Positions 25,249 through 32,479 of a stretch of DNA of 32,708 nucleotides are shown here, piece by piece. The notes beneath the pieces were generated by a model. The model was not told where the DNA came from, ran no database searches, and saw only the letters and a list, made by a program, of their open reading frames with translations. The stretch covers positions 1-32,708 of the forward strand of contig NZ_JAAKZX010000103.1 in assembly GCF_011045025.1 (NCBI RefSeq), read 5' to 3'. Origin of the DNA: Streptomyces ureilyticus (lineage in GTDB: Bacteria; Actinomycetota; Actinomycetes; Streptomycetales; Streptomycetaceae). Position 1 is the stretch's first letter, and every line of letters begins with the position of its first letter. Both the position numbers and the translations under genes were made by a program.

Positions 25249-26652
25249 CTATGCGCCGTCGGGCTCACCCGCTGTGATCACCGGGCGCGGTTCGCCGCTC
25301 TCGACGATGCGCTGTACGAGCCGCTGTCTCAGCTCCGCCCTTACGTCGTCGTAGGCCGGGTCGGCCACGAGGTTGGTCAGTTCGTGCGGGTCGGAGTGCA
25401 GGTCGTAGAGGTAGGCGTCCTGGTAGCGGTCGGCGCGCGGGTCGTTCCAGGGGTCGGCGTCCGGGGCGGTCGCGGCGTACTTCCAGCGGTCCGTACGCAG
25501 GGCTCGGCCGACCTCCGATTCGCTGATCTGGATCAGGACCTCCTGCGGCCAGTCGGGGTCCGAGCCGTGCAACAGCGGCAGCAGGGAGCGCCCTTGCATC
25601 TGCGGGGGTACGGGCAGGCCCGCCGCCTGCAACAGGGTGGGGGGCAGGTCGACGTGGCCGACCAGTTCCGGCAGGCGTACGCCGCCGCGCAGGCCCGGTC
25701 CGCGCAGCACGGTGGGCACGCGTACGGAGGCGTCGTGGACGCTGCGCTTGTACTCGCTGTTGCGCGTCTTGAAGTGGCAGCCGTGGTCGGAGGTGAAGAG
25801 GATGACGGTGTCGTCCAGCTCCCCGCGCCGCTGGAGGACGGAGACGACGCGGTCGAGCACCTCGTCCAGCCGGCGCACCATTCCGTAGTAACCGGGCAGG
25901 TGCTGCGCCCAGTTGCCGCCGCCGAGGGCCGCGAGGTCGGAGGGCACCCAGGGGGCGTCGTAGCGGTCGCTGTAGCCGGTCGGAGCCGGATAGTCGTCGC
26001 GGGAGTTCTGGTGGTGCGGCTCCAGGAACGACAGGAAGAGGAAGAACGGCCGGTCCCGATCACCGTCCCCGTCCCCGTCCCACTCCCGCTCCCGCTCGCG
26101 CTCGCGCTCGATGAAGTCGATCGCGGCGGTGCCGAGCGCGTCGGCGCGGTAGCCGTCGAAGTGGTGCGGGGTGCCGTCGCCGTCGTACAGCGTGGTCTCG
26201 TACGCGTCCGAGGTGAACTCCAGCAGGTTGGCGGCGAGCCAGTACTCGTAGCCGGCCCGGTCCTCCTCCGGCACCGGGCCCGCCGTACGGCCGCCGGCGA
26301 GGTGCCACTTGCCGATGTAGCCGGTCGCGTAGCCCGCGTCCCGGAACGCGCGGGCCAGGGTCGGGGTGTCCCGCGGGAGAGGGAGGCCGTTGCGGAAGAC
26401 CCCGGTGGTGGTCGGGTACTGCCCGGTCTGGAGGCTGGCGCGCGAGGGCGCGCAGACGGGCTGACAGGTGAAGGAACGGTCCACGCTCACGCCGTCCGCG
26501 GCGAGCCGGTCGAGGGCCGGGGTGAGGCCCAGGGGATTCCCGTGCAGGCCGGTGGTGTCCCAGCGTTGCTGGTCGGTGAAGAAGACGAGGACGTTCGGAC
26601 GGCGCGTGGGCGTGGGCGTGGCGGGCCCGGAGAGGGAATCGCCGAGTGTCAT
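25249..26652 (-). CDS. Type I sulfatase, cytoplasmic (second of two)
   Basis: A 467-residue sulfatase, clearly different from the one at 16531-18024. NVLVFFTDQQR opens the metal site. The formylglycine motif is CAPSR with Cys67, GYIGKWHLAGG holds the active-site Lys/His, and LFTSDHGCHF the second metal site. It has no signal peptide. Residues 181-197 are a low-complexity insertion of alternating Glu/Arg and then Asp/Gly, encoded by hexanucleotide repeats. The start is set at the ATG 26650-26652, where the family-like sequence begins soon after, although its ribosome binding site is weak; an in-frame ATG at 26716-26718 is a poorer alternative. It lies downstream of the MHS transporter gene on the same strand, separated by tandem repeats. 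Confidence 0.9.
   Translation of the reverse strand: MTLGDSLSGPATPTPTRRPNVLVFFTDQQRWDTTGLHGNPLGLTPALDRLAADGVSVDRSFTCQPVCAPSRASLQTGQYPTTTGVFRNGLPLPRDTPTLARAFRDAGYATGYIGKWHLAGGRTAGPVPEEDRAGYEYWLAANLLEFTSDAYETTLYDGDGTPHHFDGYRADALGTAAIDFIEREREREREWDGDGDGDRDRPFFLFLSFLEPHHQNSRDDYPAPTGYSDRYDAPWVPSDLAALGGGNWAQHLPGYYGMVRRLDEVLDRVVSVLQRRGELDDTVILFTSDHGCHFKTRNSEYKRSVHDASVRVPTVLRGPGLRGGVRLPELVGHVDLPPTLLQAAGLPVPPQMQGRSLLPLLHGSDPDWPQEVLIQISESEVGRALRTDRWKYAATAPDADPWNDPRADRYQDAYLYDLHSDPHELTNLVADPAYDDVRAELRQRLVQRIVESGEPRPVITAGEPDGA
26064..26110. repeat. Hexanucleotide repeats inside the second sulfatase gene
   Basis: Three CGTCCC units (26064-26081) are followed by two CTCCCG and two CTCGCG units and a partial one (26083-26110). 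On the coding strand they give the ER and DG dipeptide runs. Units of six keep the reading frame, so length changes would alter the loop without breaking the enzyme. Confidence 0.85.
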
Positions 26653-26731
26653 GGTGCGTGGTCCGTTTCGGTGTGACGTCGGTGGTGAAGTGATCCGGTG
26701 GTGAAGGGGGCCCTTCATTCATGACGCGCGT

Positions 26732-26811
26732 TCATGACGTACCCCGGCCGGTCACGAGGTGGTCCGGTCGCTCATGACGCGCCCCGGCCGATCACGAAGT
26801 GGCCCGGCCCT
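26732..26811. repeat. Two 40-bp imperfect tandem repeats upstream of sulfatase 2
   Basis: Copies at 26732-26771 and 26772-26811 share about 32 of 40 positions. Both start TCATGACG, then CCCCGGCCG, TCACGA and GTGG. A further TCATGACG lies at 26720-26727. The second copy covers the last codons of the MHS transporter gene; the first lies in the gap before the sulfatase. They may be regulatory or a replication slip product. Confidence 0.75.
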
Positions 26812-28189
26812 TCCGGCCCTTCATCAGCGACCCTGGATCACTCGCCGGATCCCCCTCCGCCCCACCCCGCGTCTCCGACAGCAGCCACGCCGATACGAAC
26901 GAAATCGCGCCGACAACGGCCAGCAGCACCCCCACCGGCCAGCTCCCCCCGGCCCCCGCGACCAGGGCCGTCGCGATGGCCGGGACGAAACCGGCCACCA
27001 TCGCCGAGCCCTGCGTCGCGATCCCGAGTGCCGAGTAACGCACGCGAGCCCCGAATAACTCCGCGAAGTACGCGCCTTGGATGCTGGACATGCACACCGC
27101 ACCGCCAAGTCCCGCCAGGGCCATCGCACTCCACGCGGCGGCGGTCGATCCCTCGTCGACCAGGGCGAGATACGGGAAACCCGAAGCCGCGACGAACGCC
27201 GCGCCGGTCAGGTACAGCGGCTTACGGCCGATCCGGTCCGATACGGCGCCCGCCACGGGCATCAGCAGGAGCCCGAGGACGTTGTAGAGGACCACGCCGA
27301 CGAGCGCGACGTACTGCGGGTAGCCACGGGTGGTGGTGGCGTACGCGATGATGAACGGCTGGTAGACCTGCGAACTGCAGGCCTCGCCCAGTCGCGCACC
27401 GAAGGCGAGCGCGGTCGTACGCGGGTACTTGCGCAGCGTCGTGGCAAGGGGCGCCTTCTCCCGCGCACCGGCGGACTTGACCCGCTCGAAGTCCGGGGTC
27501 TCCTGGATGGTCCGGCGTACGAGCAGGCCCGCGACCATCAGCACGATGCTCAGCAGGAACGGCACCCGCCAGCCCCAGCTCAGGAACTCGTCCTCCGGCA
27601 GCAGGGCGAACAGGCTCACGAGGCCGATGGCCATCAGGTACCCCACGGGGCCGCCGGCCTGCGGAATGCTGCCCCAGAATCCGCGGCGGTGACGCGGGGC
27701 GTGCTCGACGGCGAGCAGCGAGGCGCCGGCCCATTCGCCGCCCAGACCGAGGCCCTGGGCCATGCGCAGCGTGACCAGCAGCACCGGCGCCCAGATGCCG
27801 ATGGCCCGGTAGTCGGGCAGCAGACCGATCAGGAAGGTGCACGTCCCGATGATGAGCATGGTCGCCACCAGGGATTTCTTACGGCCAACGCGGTCACCGA
27901 GGTGCCCGAAGAGCAGCGCACCCACCGGTCGCAGGACGAAGCCCACACCGAAGGTGGCCAGTGAGGCGAGGGTGCCGAGCACGGGGCTGACGTCGGGGAA
28001 GAACAGCTTGTTGAAGACGAGGGCGGCGGAGAGTCCGTACAGGTTGAAGTCGTACCACTCCAGTGCGGCGCCGGAGAGGCTGGCGGCGATCACCTGTCGC
28101 ATGGGCTGCGCGGGTGGTGCGTCGCGGTCTCCGGCTAACTCGGCGTCCCCGGCGGGTGCGGCATCCGCGGGGACATGGTCGTCGGCCAT
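26792..28189 (-). CDS. MHS-family MFS metabolite:H+ symporter
   Basis: A 465-residue, 12-helix transporter of the metabolite:H+ symporter family (ProP/KgtP/ShiA relatives). Family features include EWYDFNLYG in helix 1, GHLGDRVGRKKSL between helices 2 and 3, a matching SDRIGRKPL in the second half and QGLGLGGEWAGA in helix 5. The first 30 residues are acidic and Pro/Ala-rich, the usual cytosolic tail. The start is the ATG 28187-28189 with GGAG 9 nt upstream; reading frames reaching further upstream lack bias. MHS members carry organic acids and betaines, so a sulfated or acidic sugar is a possible but unproven substrate. It precedes the sulfatase gene on the same strand by 139 nt. Confidence 0.9.
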   Translation of the reverse strand: MADDHVPADAAPAGDAELAGDRDAPPAQPMRQVIAASLSGAALEWYDFNLYGLSAALVFNKLFFPDVSPVLGTLASLATFGVGFVLRPVGALLFGHLGDRVGRKKSLVATMLIIGTCTFLIGLLPDYRAIGIWAPVLLVTLRMAQGLGLGGEWAGASLLAVEHAPRHRRGFWGSIPQAGGPVGYLMAIGLVSLFALLPEDEFLSWGWRVPFLLSIVLMVAGLLVRRTIQETPDFERVKSAGAREKAPLATTLRKYPRTTALAFGARLGEACSSQVYQPFIIAYATTTRGYPQYVALVGVVLYNVLGLLLMPVAGAVSDRIGRKPLYLTGAAFVAASGFPYLALVDEGSTAAAWSAMALAGLGGAVCMSSIQGAYFAELFGARVRYSALGIATQGSAMVAGFVPAIATALVAGAGGSWPVGVLLAVVGAISFVSAWLLSETRGGAEGDPASDPGSLMKGRKGRATS

Positions 28190-28359
28190 GGCGGTGCGCT
28201 CCGATCGGCGTTGATGCGAGCGGTTGCGGGCGCGAACCTTTCCAGCGGAACGATCAGGCTTCCAGCCGGTGCGCGCCAGGGTCAAGACCGCATGCCGGAT
28301 GCCACTCGCGACCGCAACCCCACGACCCCGTACCACCAACTCCGCGGCCCCCACCCGTA

Positions 28360-28375
28360 CATGACAGATGTCATG
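28360..28375. promoter_or_regulatory. Palindrome upstream of the ABC exporter genes
   Basis: CATGACA-GA-TGTCATG is a perfect 7-bp dyad with a 2-nt centre, 57 nt before the ATP-binding gene start. A third CATGACA half-site follows at 28382-28388. The form suits a dimeric repressor of the GntR, PadR or TetR kind; no such gene is adjacent in the window. Confidence 0.5.
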
Positions 28376-28432
28376 AGGGCCCATGACAGACCGCACTCCC
28401 AACTGCCCCGGCTCGCCGGGAGCCTGGAGTAC

Positions 28433-29410
28433 ATGGACGCAGTCATCGAAACCGCCGGTCTGCGGCGGCGCTATCAGGGCTTCGAGGCCGTACGAGGCGT
28501 CGACCTCACGGTCGCCCAGGGCGAGCTCTTCGCTCTCCTCGGGACCAACGGGGCCGGCAAGACCTCCACCCTGGAACTCCTGGAGGGTCAGGCCGTCCCC
28601 GCCGCCGGAACCGTCCGCGTGCTCGGCCGCGATCCGTACCGCGAACGCGCCGACGTCCGGCCCCGTATCGGGGTGATGCTCCAAGAGGGCGGCTTCCCCA
28701 CGGAGTTGACGGTCATGGAGACCGTACGCATGTGGGCGGGCTGCACCAGCGGGGCCCGGCCGGCGGCGGAAGCGCTGGAGCTGACCGGGCTGTCCGGGCG
28801 GGGGTCGGTACGGGTCAAACAGCTCTCCGGCGGCGAACGGCGTCGGCTCGACCTCTCGCTGGCGCTGCTGGGGCGGCCGGAGGTGCTCTTCCTCGACGAG
28901 CCGACCACCGGCCTGGACGCGCAGTCCCGTCACGACACCTGGGACCTGGTCCGCGAGCTGAAGGAACAGGGCACGACGGTGCTGCTCACCACGCACTATC
29001 TGGAGGAGGTGGAGGTGCTGGCCGACCGGCTGGCGATCATGCACGGGGGGATGATCGCCACGTCCGGCACGGTGGCCGACGTGGTCGCCGAACGGCCCTC
29101 CCGGATCAGCTTCGAGCTGCCCCTCGACCGCTTCCTGGGCGATCTGCCGCCGCTCGCCGCACTGGGCGTGACAGCGCACCAGCAGTCCGGCCGGACGGTC
29201 CACCTGGAGACCGGTGATCTGCAACAGACCGCTACCGCACTGCTGTTGTGGGCCCGCGACGAGGGCGTGGAGCTGCGCGGCCTCGACGCCCGGTCGGCGA
29301 CGTTGGAGGAGGCGTTCATGGAGATCGCCAAGGGCCTGGAGAACACGGGCATGGAGAACGGCAAGGGTCTCGCGGGAGCGGCCCCGGAGCGCGAGGGGAC
29401 ACGACGATGA
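28433..29410 (+). CDS. ABC exporter ATP-binding protein
   Basis: A 325-residue ABC ATPase of the ABC-2 export class, as in daunorubicin-resistance-type or YhaQ-like systems. Walker A is GTNGAGKT at residues 37-44, the Q-loop MLQEGGFP follows, the signature is LSGGERRR and the Walker B VLFLDEPTTGLD. The last 90 residues form the regulatory tail usual in exporters of this class, ending in TLEEAFMEIA. The ATG at 28433 is preceded by GGAGTAC and fits the family start; earlier in-frame starts would add about 25 atypical residues. The stop overlaps the permease ATG (ATGA). A two-gene exporter without a sensor kinase suggests drug or metabolite efflux, substrate unknown. Confidence 0.9.
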   Translation: MDAVIETAGLRRRYQGFEAVRGVDLTVAQGELFALLGTNGAGKTSTLELLEGQAVPAAGTVRVLGRDPYRERADVRPRIGVMLQEGGFPTELTVMETVRMWAGCTSGARPAAEALELTGLSGRGSVRVKQLSGGERRRLDLSLALLGRPEVLFLDEPTTGLDAQSRHDTWDLVRELKEQGTTVLLTTHYLEEVEVLADRLAIMHGGMIATSGTVADVVAERPSRISFELPLDRFLGDLPPLAALGVTAHQQSGRTVHLETGDLQQTATALLLWARDEGVELRGLDARSATLEEAFMEIAKGLENTGMENGKGLAGAAPEREGTRR

Positions 29411-30237
29411 CACCAATAGCCCGTACCGCACAAGCGCCCTCGGCCACGTCCACGGCCTCGACCCCACAGGCCACCACCACCGCCGCGGCCCGCATGATCG
29501 CCCTCGGCCGCGCCGAGCTGACGCTGCTGCTGCGCAGCAAGGCGTCCATGGTCAACGCGGTGATCCTGCCCAGCGTGGTGGCCTTCGCGATGCGCGGCAT
29601 GGTCAACGGCCTCGACCTGGACGGCACCGGCCTCTCGGTGGCCACCGTCATGCTGCCCGCCGCGCTGGCCAACGCGCTGTTCTTCGCCGTCTACACGAAC
29701 CTGGTCGGCGTGTACGTCGTACGCCGCGAAGGCCTCGTACTGAAGCGGCTGCGCACCGGCGAACTGCGCGACTGGGAGATCCTCACCGGCGGCGCACTCC
29801 CGGCCCTCATGCTGGTACTCGTACAGTCCGTACTGCTCGGGGCCGGGATGACCGTGTTCCTGGACGCGGAAGCACCGGCCGCCTGGCACCTGGTGATGGC
29901 CGGCCTGCTCATCGGCGTGGCGATGCTGGTCGCCGCGGCGGCACTGACCGCGGCGTTCACCCGGACCGCGGAGAGCGCGCAACTGACGTTCCTGCCCTTC
30001 CTGTTGGTGACCATGTCCGCCTCCGGGGTCTTCGCGCCCCGCGAGGTGCTGCCGGACTCGGTGGCCGACGTCGCCGCCTGGCTGCCGTTCTCACCGGTCA
30101 TGGACCTGCTGCGAGGCGGCTGGACAGGAGACCTGGGCGCGATGGAACAGCTCCGGGCGGCGCTGGTCGCCTTGGCGTGGACGGCCGTTGCCGTGTACGG
30201 CGTGCACCGGCGCTTCCGATGGGAGCCGCGCCACTGA
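29407..30237 (+). CDS. ABC-2 type exporter permease
   Basis: A 276-residue membrane protein with a 25-residue Thr/Ala-rich N-terminus and six hydrophobic helices. RREGLVLKRLRTGEL, in the cytoplasmic loop after helix 2, is the characteristic stretch of ABC-2 permeases that meets the ATPase. The segment FLLVTMSASGVFAPREVLP followed by WLPFSPVMDLLRGGW near the C-terminus is also typical. The start overlaps the stop of the ATPase gene, so the two proteins are made in step and should form one exporter. A weak hairpin follows 44 nt after the stop. Confidence 0.9.
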   Translation: MTPIARTAQAPSATSTASTPQATTTAAARMIALGRAELTLLLRSKASMVNAVILPSVVAFAMRGMVNGLDLDGTGLSVATVMLPAALANALFFAVYTNLVGVYVVRREGLVLKRLRTGELRDWEILTGGALPALMLVLVQSVLLGAGMTVFLDAEAPAAWHLVMAGLLIGVAMLVAAAALTAAFTRTAESAQLTFLPFLLVTMSASGVFAPREVLPDSVADVAAWLPFSPVMDLLRGGWTGDLGAMEQLRAALVALAWTAVAVYGVHRRFRWEPRH

Positions 30238-30281
30238 GCGACACCTGCAGGTAAACCGCCAGGCCTACGGCCCGACCGGCA

Positions 30282-30300
30282 CATGCCCCGCGAAGGCATG
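30282..30300. terminator. Weak hairpin after the exporter operon
   Basis: CATGCC at 30282-30287 pairs with GGCATG at 30295-30300 around a 7-nt loop, 44 nt after the permease stop. The stem is short; termination is possible only. Confidence 0.35.
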
Positions 30301-30451
30301 CACGGCCCGGGCCGAAAGCCGTTCCCCAGCAGCAGTTGAAGGTCCGCTCCCGAGACGCGCACGTACGACGCCCGTGACGGCAGAATGACGCCCACCGGCA
30401 GGCCGTACCACGCCCGTGACCAACTGCCCGGCGCCATCCGGCCGTTGGGCG

Positions 30452-30493
30452 TACGAGACTTACGCGGCGTACGAGGCTACGAGGACGTACGAG
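30452..30493. repeat. Four TACGAG direct repeats before the methyltransferase gene
   Basis: TACGAG occurs at 30452, 30470, 30478 and 30488, three of them as GTACGAG. The block ends just before the ribosome binding site of the gene at 30505. Spacing is irregular (18, 8, 10 nt). Confidence 0.6.
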
Positions 30494-30504
30494 GAGAGGA
30501 CGAC

Positions 30505-31320
30505 GTGAGCGAGAACCAGCCCGACGGCACGGAGACCCCACGCATCGACACGACGACGGCGCACAACGCCCGCGTATGGAACTACTGGCAGGGCGGCAAG
30601 GACAACTACCCCGTCGACGAGCAGGTGGGTGACCACGTCGCCGGGATGATCCCCGTCATCCGCGACATCGCCCGCGCCGACCGGGCGTTCCTGAGCCGTG
30701 CGGTGCGTTTCCTGGCCGAGGAGCGCGGCGTACGCCAGTTCCTCGACATCGGCACCGGGCTGCCCGCCCTGGAGAACACCCATGAGATCGCCCAGCGGAT
30801 CGCACCCGAGTCGCGGATCGTGTACGTCGACAACGACCCCATCGTGCTCTCGCACGCCCGCGCCCTGCTGACCAGCACCTCGGAAGGCTCCACCGACTAC
30901 ATCGACGCCGATGTACACGACCCGGACGCCATCCTCCGCATCACGGGCGACACCCTCGACTTCACCAAGCCCGTCGCCCTGATGCTGCTCGGCATCCTCA
31001 ACTTCGTCCTCGACGACACCGAGGCCCGGTCCATAGCGCACCGCCTCGTGGCGGCACTCGCCCCCGGCAGCTTCCTCGTCCTGACCCACCCCACCACGGA
31101 GCCCGAACTCGGCGGCGACCTCCAACTGGAAGCGATGGCCTTCTGGAACGCCAACGCCAAGCCGCCGGTCACGGCCCGCAGCAAGGACGAGATCGCCACG
31201 TACTTCGACGGCCTTACGTTCCTGGATCCAGGCCTCGTCTCCTGCTCACGGTGGCGCCCGGAGCCCGGAAGGGAAACCGGGCTCGTTCCCCAACTGGGAG
31301 CCGTGGCGGAGAAAGCCTGA
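30505..31320 (+). CDS. SAM-dependent methyltransferase, PF04672 (DUF574) family
   Basis: A 271-residue protein of the S-adenosyl methyltransferase family PF04672, abundant in Streptomyces and mostly without known substrates. The family start TTAHNARVWNYWQGGKDNY is followed by the cofactor motif FLDIGTGLP, the acidic strand end IVYVDNDPIVLSHA and LMLLGILNFV. The GTG at 30505 has GGAG 8 nt and GAGG 5 nt upstream, which sets the start. It is probably its own unit, 267 nt after the exporter permease. Its stop is only 2 nt from the stop of the convergent Pro/Ser-rich gene. Whether it methylates a small molecule linked to the adjacent exporter is unknown. Confidence 0.9.
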   Translation: MSENQPDGTETPRIDTTTAHNARVWNYWQGGKDNYPVDEQVGDHVAGMIPVIRDIARADRAFLSRAVRFLAEERGVRQFLDIGTGLPALENTHEIAQRIAPESRIVYVDNDPIVLSHARALLTSTSEGSTDYIDADVHDPDAILRITGDTLDFTKPVALMLLGILNFVLDDTEARSIAHRLVAALAPGSFLVLTHPTTEPELGGDLQLEAMAFWNANAKPPVTARSKDEIATYFDGLTFLDPGLVSCSRWRPEPGRETGLVPQLGAVAEKA

Positions 31321-31322
31321 GC

Positions 31323-31856
31323 TCAGGGCGTTCCCGTCGGTCCGTTCATGGTCGGTGGCAGCGAGGGGGCGAGGGTGGGAATGGGACTTGAGCCGGAGCC
31401 GGAGGTGGGCGGAGGCGACGAGGCGGCAGGGCCACCCGGAGGGGTCGCGCCGGTGGGCTCGGGGCTGGAGGGCTCGGGGCTGGAGAACTCGGGGCTGGAG
31501 GGCTCAGGCGACGGCTCCGACGGAGCGGACGGGGCAGACGGATCCGCCGAGTTGGGCGGAGTGGACCGGTCAGGCGGGGCAGCGGGGCTGGTCGCGGGAG
31601 GCGGTGCCATCGGGGGCGTAGGCGACTCGGGCCCGCCGGAGGACCGCAGCAGCGGCACAGCGACGAGAGCGGCGACCGCGCACGTGAGACCGGCCCCGGC
31701 CGCAGCCCGCAGCAGCCGACGGCGGGCCGCACCACGCCGGATCGCCTCGTAACGGCCAGGGGGCGGGGCGAGATGCTCGGAGGGCGGCCGGAGAATCACC
31801 GCGAGAGGATCGTCGCCGTCGAACTCCGGGCTGCCATCGTCAAAGCGTGTGGTCAA
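31323..31856 (-). CDS. Single-pass Pro/Ser-rich membrane protein, putative partner of the ECF sigma factor
   Basis: A 177-residue protein with an acidic cytosolic N-terminus (about 45 residues, ending RRGAARRRLLR), one transmembrane helix (about 48-70) and an outer tail made almost only of Pro, Ser, Ala and Glu. The tail includes a run of PSSPE/FSSPE repeats. The start is TTG at 31854-31856, with AGGAG 5 nt upstream; it lies 17 nt inside the sigma factor gene, so the two are translationally coupled. That position and topology are those of membrane anti-sigma factors, but no zinc-binding ZAS motif (HxxxCxxC) is present. The assignment as anti-sigma is therefore from context only. Confidence 0.75.
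   Translation of the reverse strand: MTTRFDDGSPEFDGDDPLAVILRPPSEHLAPPPGRYEAIRRGAARRRLLRAAAGAGLTCAVAALVAVPLLRSSGGPESPTPPMAPPPATSPAAPPDRSTPPNSADPSAPSAPSEPSPEPSSPEFSSPEPSSPEPTGATPPGGPAASSPPPTSGSGSSPIPTLAPSLPPTMNGPTGTP
31456..31500. repeat. Three 15-bp tandem repeats in the Pro/Ser-rich gene
   Basis: GGCTCGGGGCTGGAG occurs at 31456 and 31471, with AACTCGGGGCTGGAG at 31486. On the coding strand this gives repeated SSPEP-type pentapeptides of the extracellular tail. Units of 15 bp keep the frame. Confidence 0.85.
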
Positions 31857-32355
31857 AGCTTCTCCTCAGATGGGCACGGAGCAGTTCGCGAGCGGCATGA
31901 AGATCGGCCTTGACGGTTCCTTCCTTTCGCCCGGTCACCAGGGCCACCTCCCGGACCGGCATGTCGGCGTAGTAGTGCAACAGGATCGGTACGCGCAGCC
32001 GCTCCGGCAACGACTGCACCAGTAACCGAACCGTGGGGTCGGCCTGCTCGACCGGCGCCCGAACGGCGGCTTCCGAGGTGGCCCGGCGCACAGCTCTCCG
32101 CTCGCGTTCCATTTTGCGCCAGTGGTCCCGCACAAGATTGGCCGCGGTGACGTACAGAAACCCACGAGGCTCCTCGACGGAGGCCCACCGCCCCCACAGC
32201 CGAGTGAACGCCTCGGAGGCAATCTCATGAGCCGTCTCGTCATCATCAACAAGCCGCCGGCACCAGCCGGCAAGCCGCGGATAGAGGGCAGCAAACAGCT
32301 CGGAAGCCGCCGCATCACGGGACCGTTTCAACGCTCTCCAGGTTCGTCGGAACAC
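31840..32355 (-). CDS. ECF-type RNA polymerase sigma factor
   Basis: A 171-residue group 4 sigma factor. Region 2 spans ELFAALYPRLAGWCRRLV through EIASEAFTRLWGRW to VTAANLVRDHWRK, and region 4 LLVQSLPERLRVPILLHYY through VREVALVTGRKEGTVKADLH. I set the start at GTG 32353-32355 (VFRRTWRALK). A TTG at 32329-32331, with GGAG 4 nt upstream, is a good alternative that gives a start typical of the family. An in-frame ATG at 32508 would overlap the sortase gene and is rejected. The stop lies inside the following membrane-protein gene. A hairpin separates it from the upstream sortase. Target promoters are unknown. Confidence 0.88.
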   Translation of the reverse strand: MFRRTWRALKRSRDAAASELFAALYPRLAGWCRRLVDDDETAHEIASEAFTRLWGRWASVEEPRGFLYVTAANLVRDHWRKMERERRAVRRATSEAAVRAPVEQADPTVRLLVQSLPERLRVPILLHYYADMPVREVALVTGRKEGTVKADLHAARELLRAHLRRSFDHTL

Positions 32356-32369
32356 TCGAAGGGAAGGAG

Positions 32370-32403
32370 CCTGAGTCGGTGGCCTAGGTTCCACCGGCTC
32401 AGG
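32370..32403 (-). terminator. Hairpin between sortase and sigma factor genes
   Basis: Positions 32370-32382 and 32391-32403 pair over 13 bp with one mismatch around an 8-nt loop. It lies 77 nt after the sortase stop and 14 nt before the sigma start. Upstream, 32433-32475 holds further G/C-rich inverted segments, including CCCCGTTTCGGGAAGGGG, a motif common in Streptomyces intergenic DNA. Confidence 0.6.
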
Positions 32404-32479
32404 GAAGCGCCCCACCCACCCGCGGTAGGCAGGGGGCCGGGGGCGCACCCCCCCGTTTCGGGAAGGGGCAGGGCTGGGG

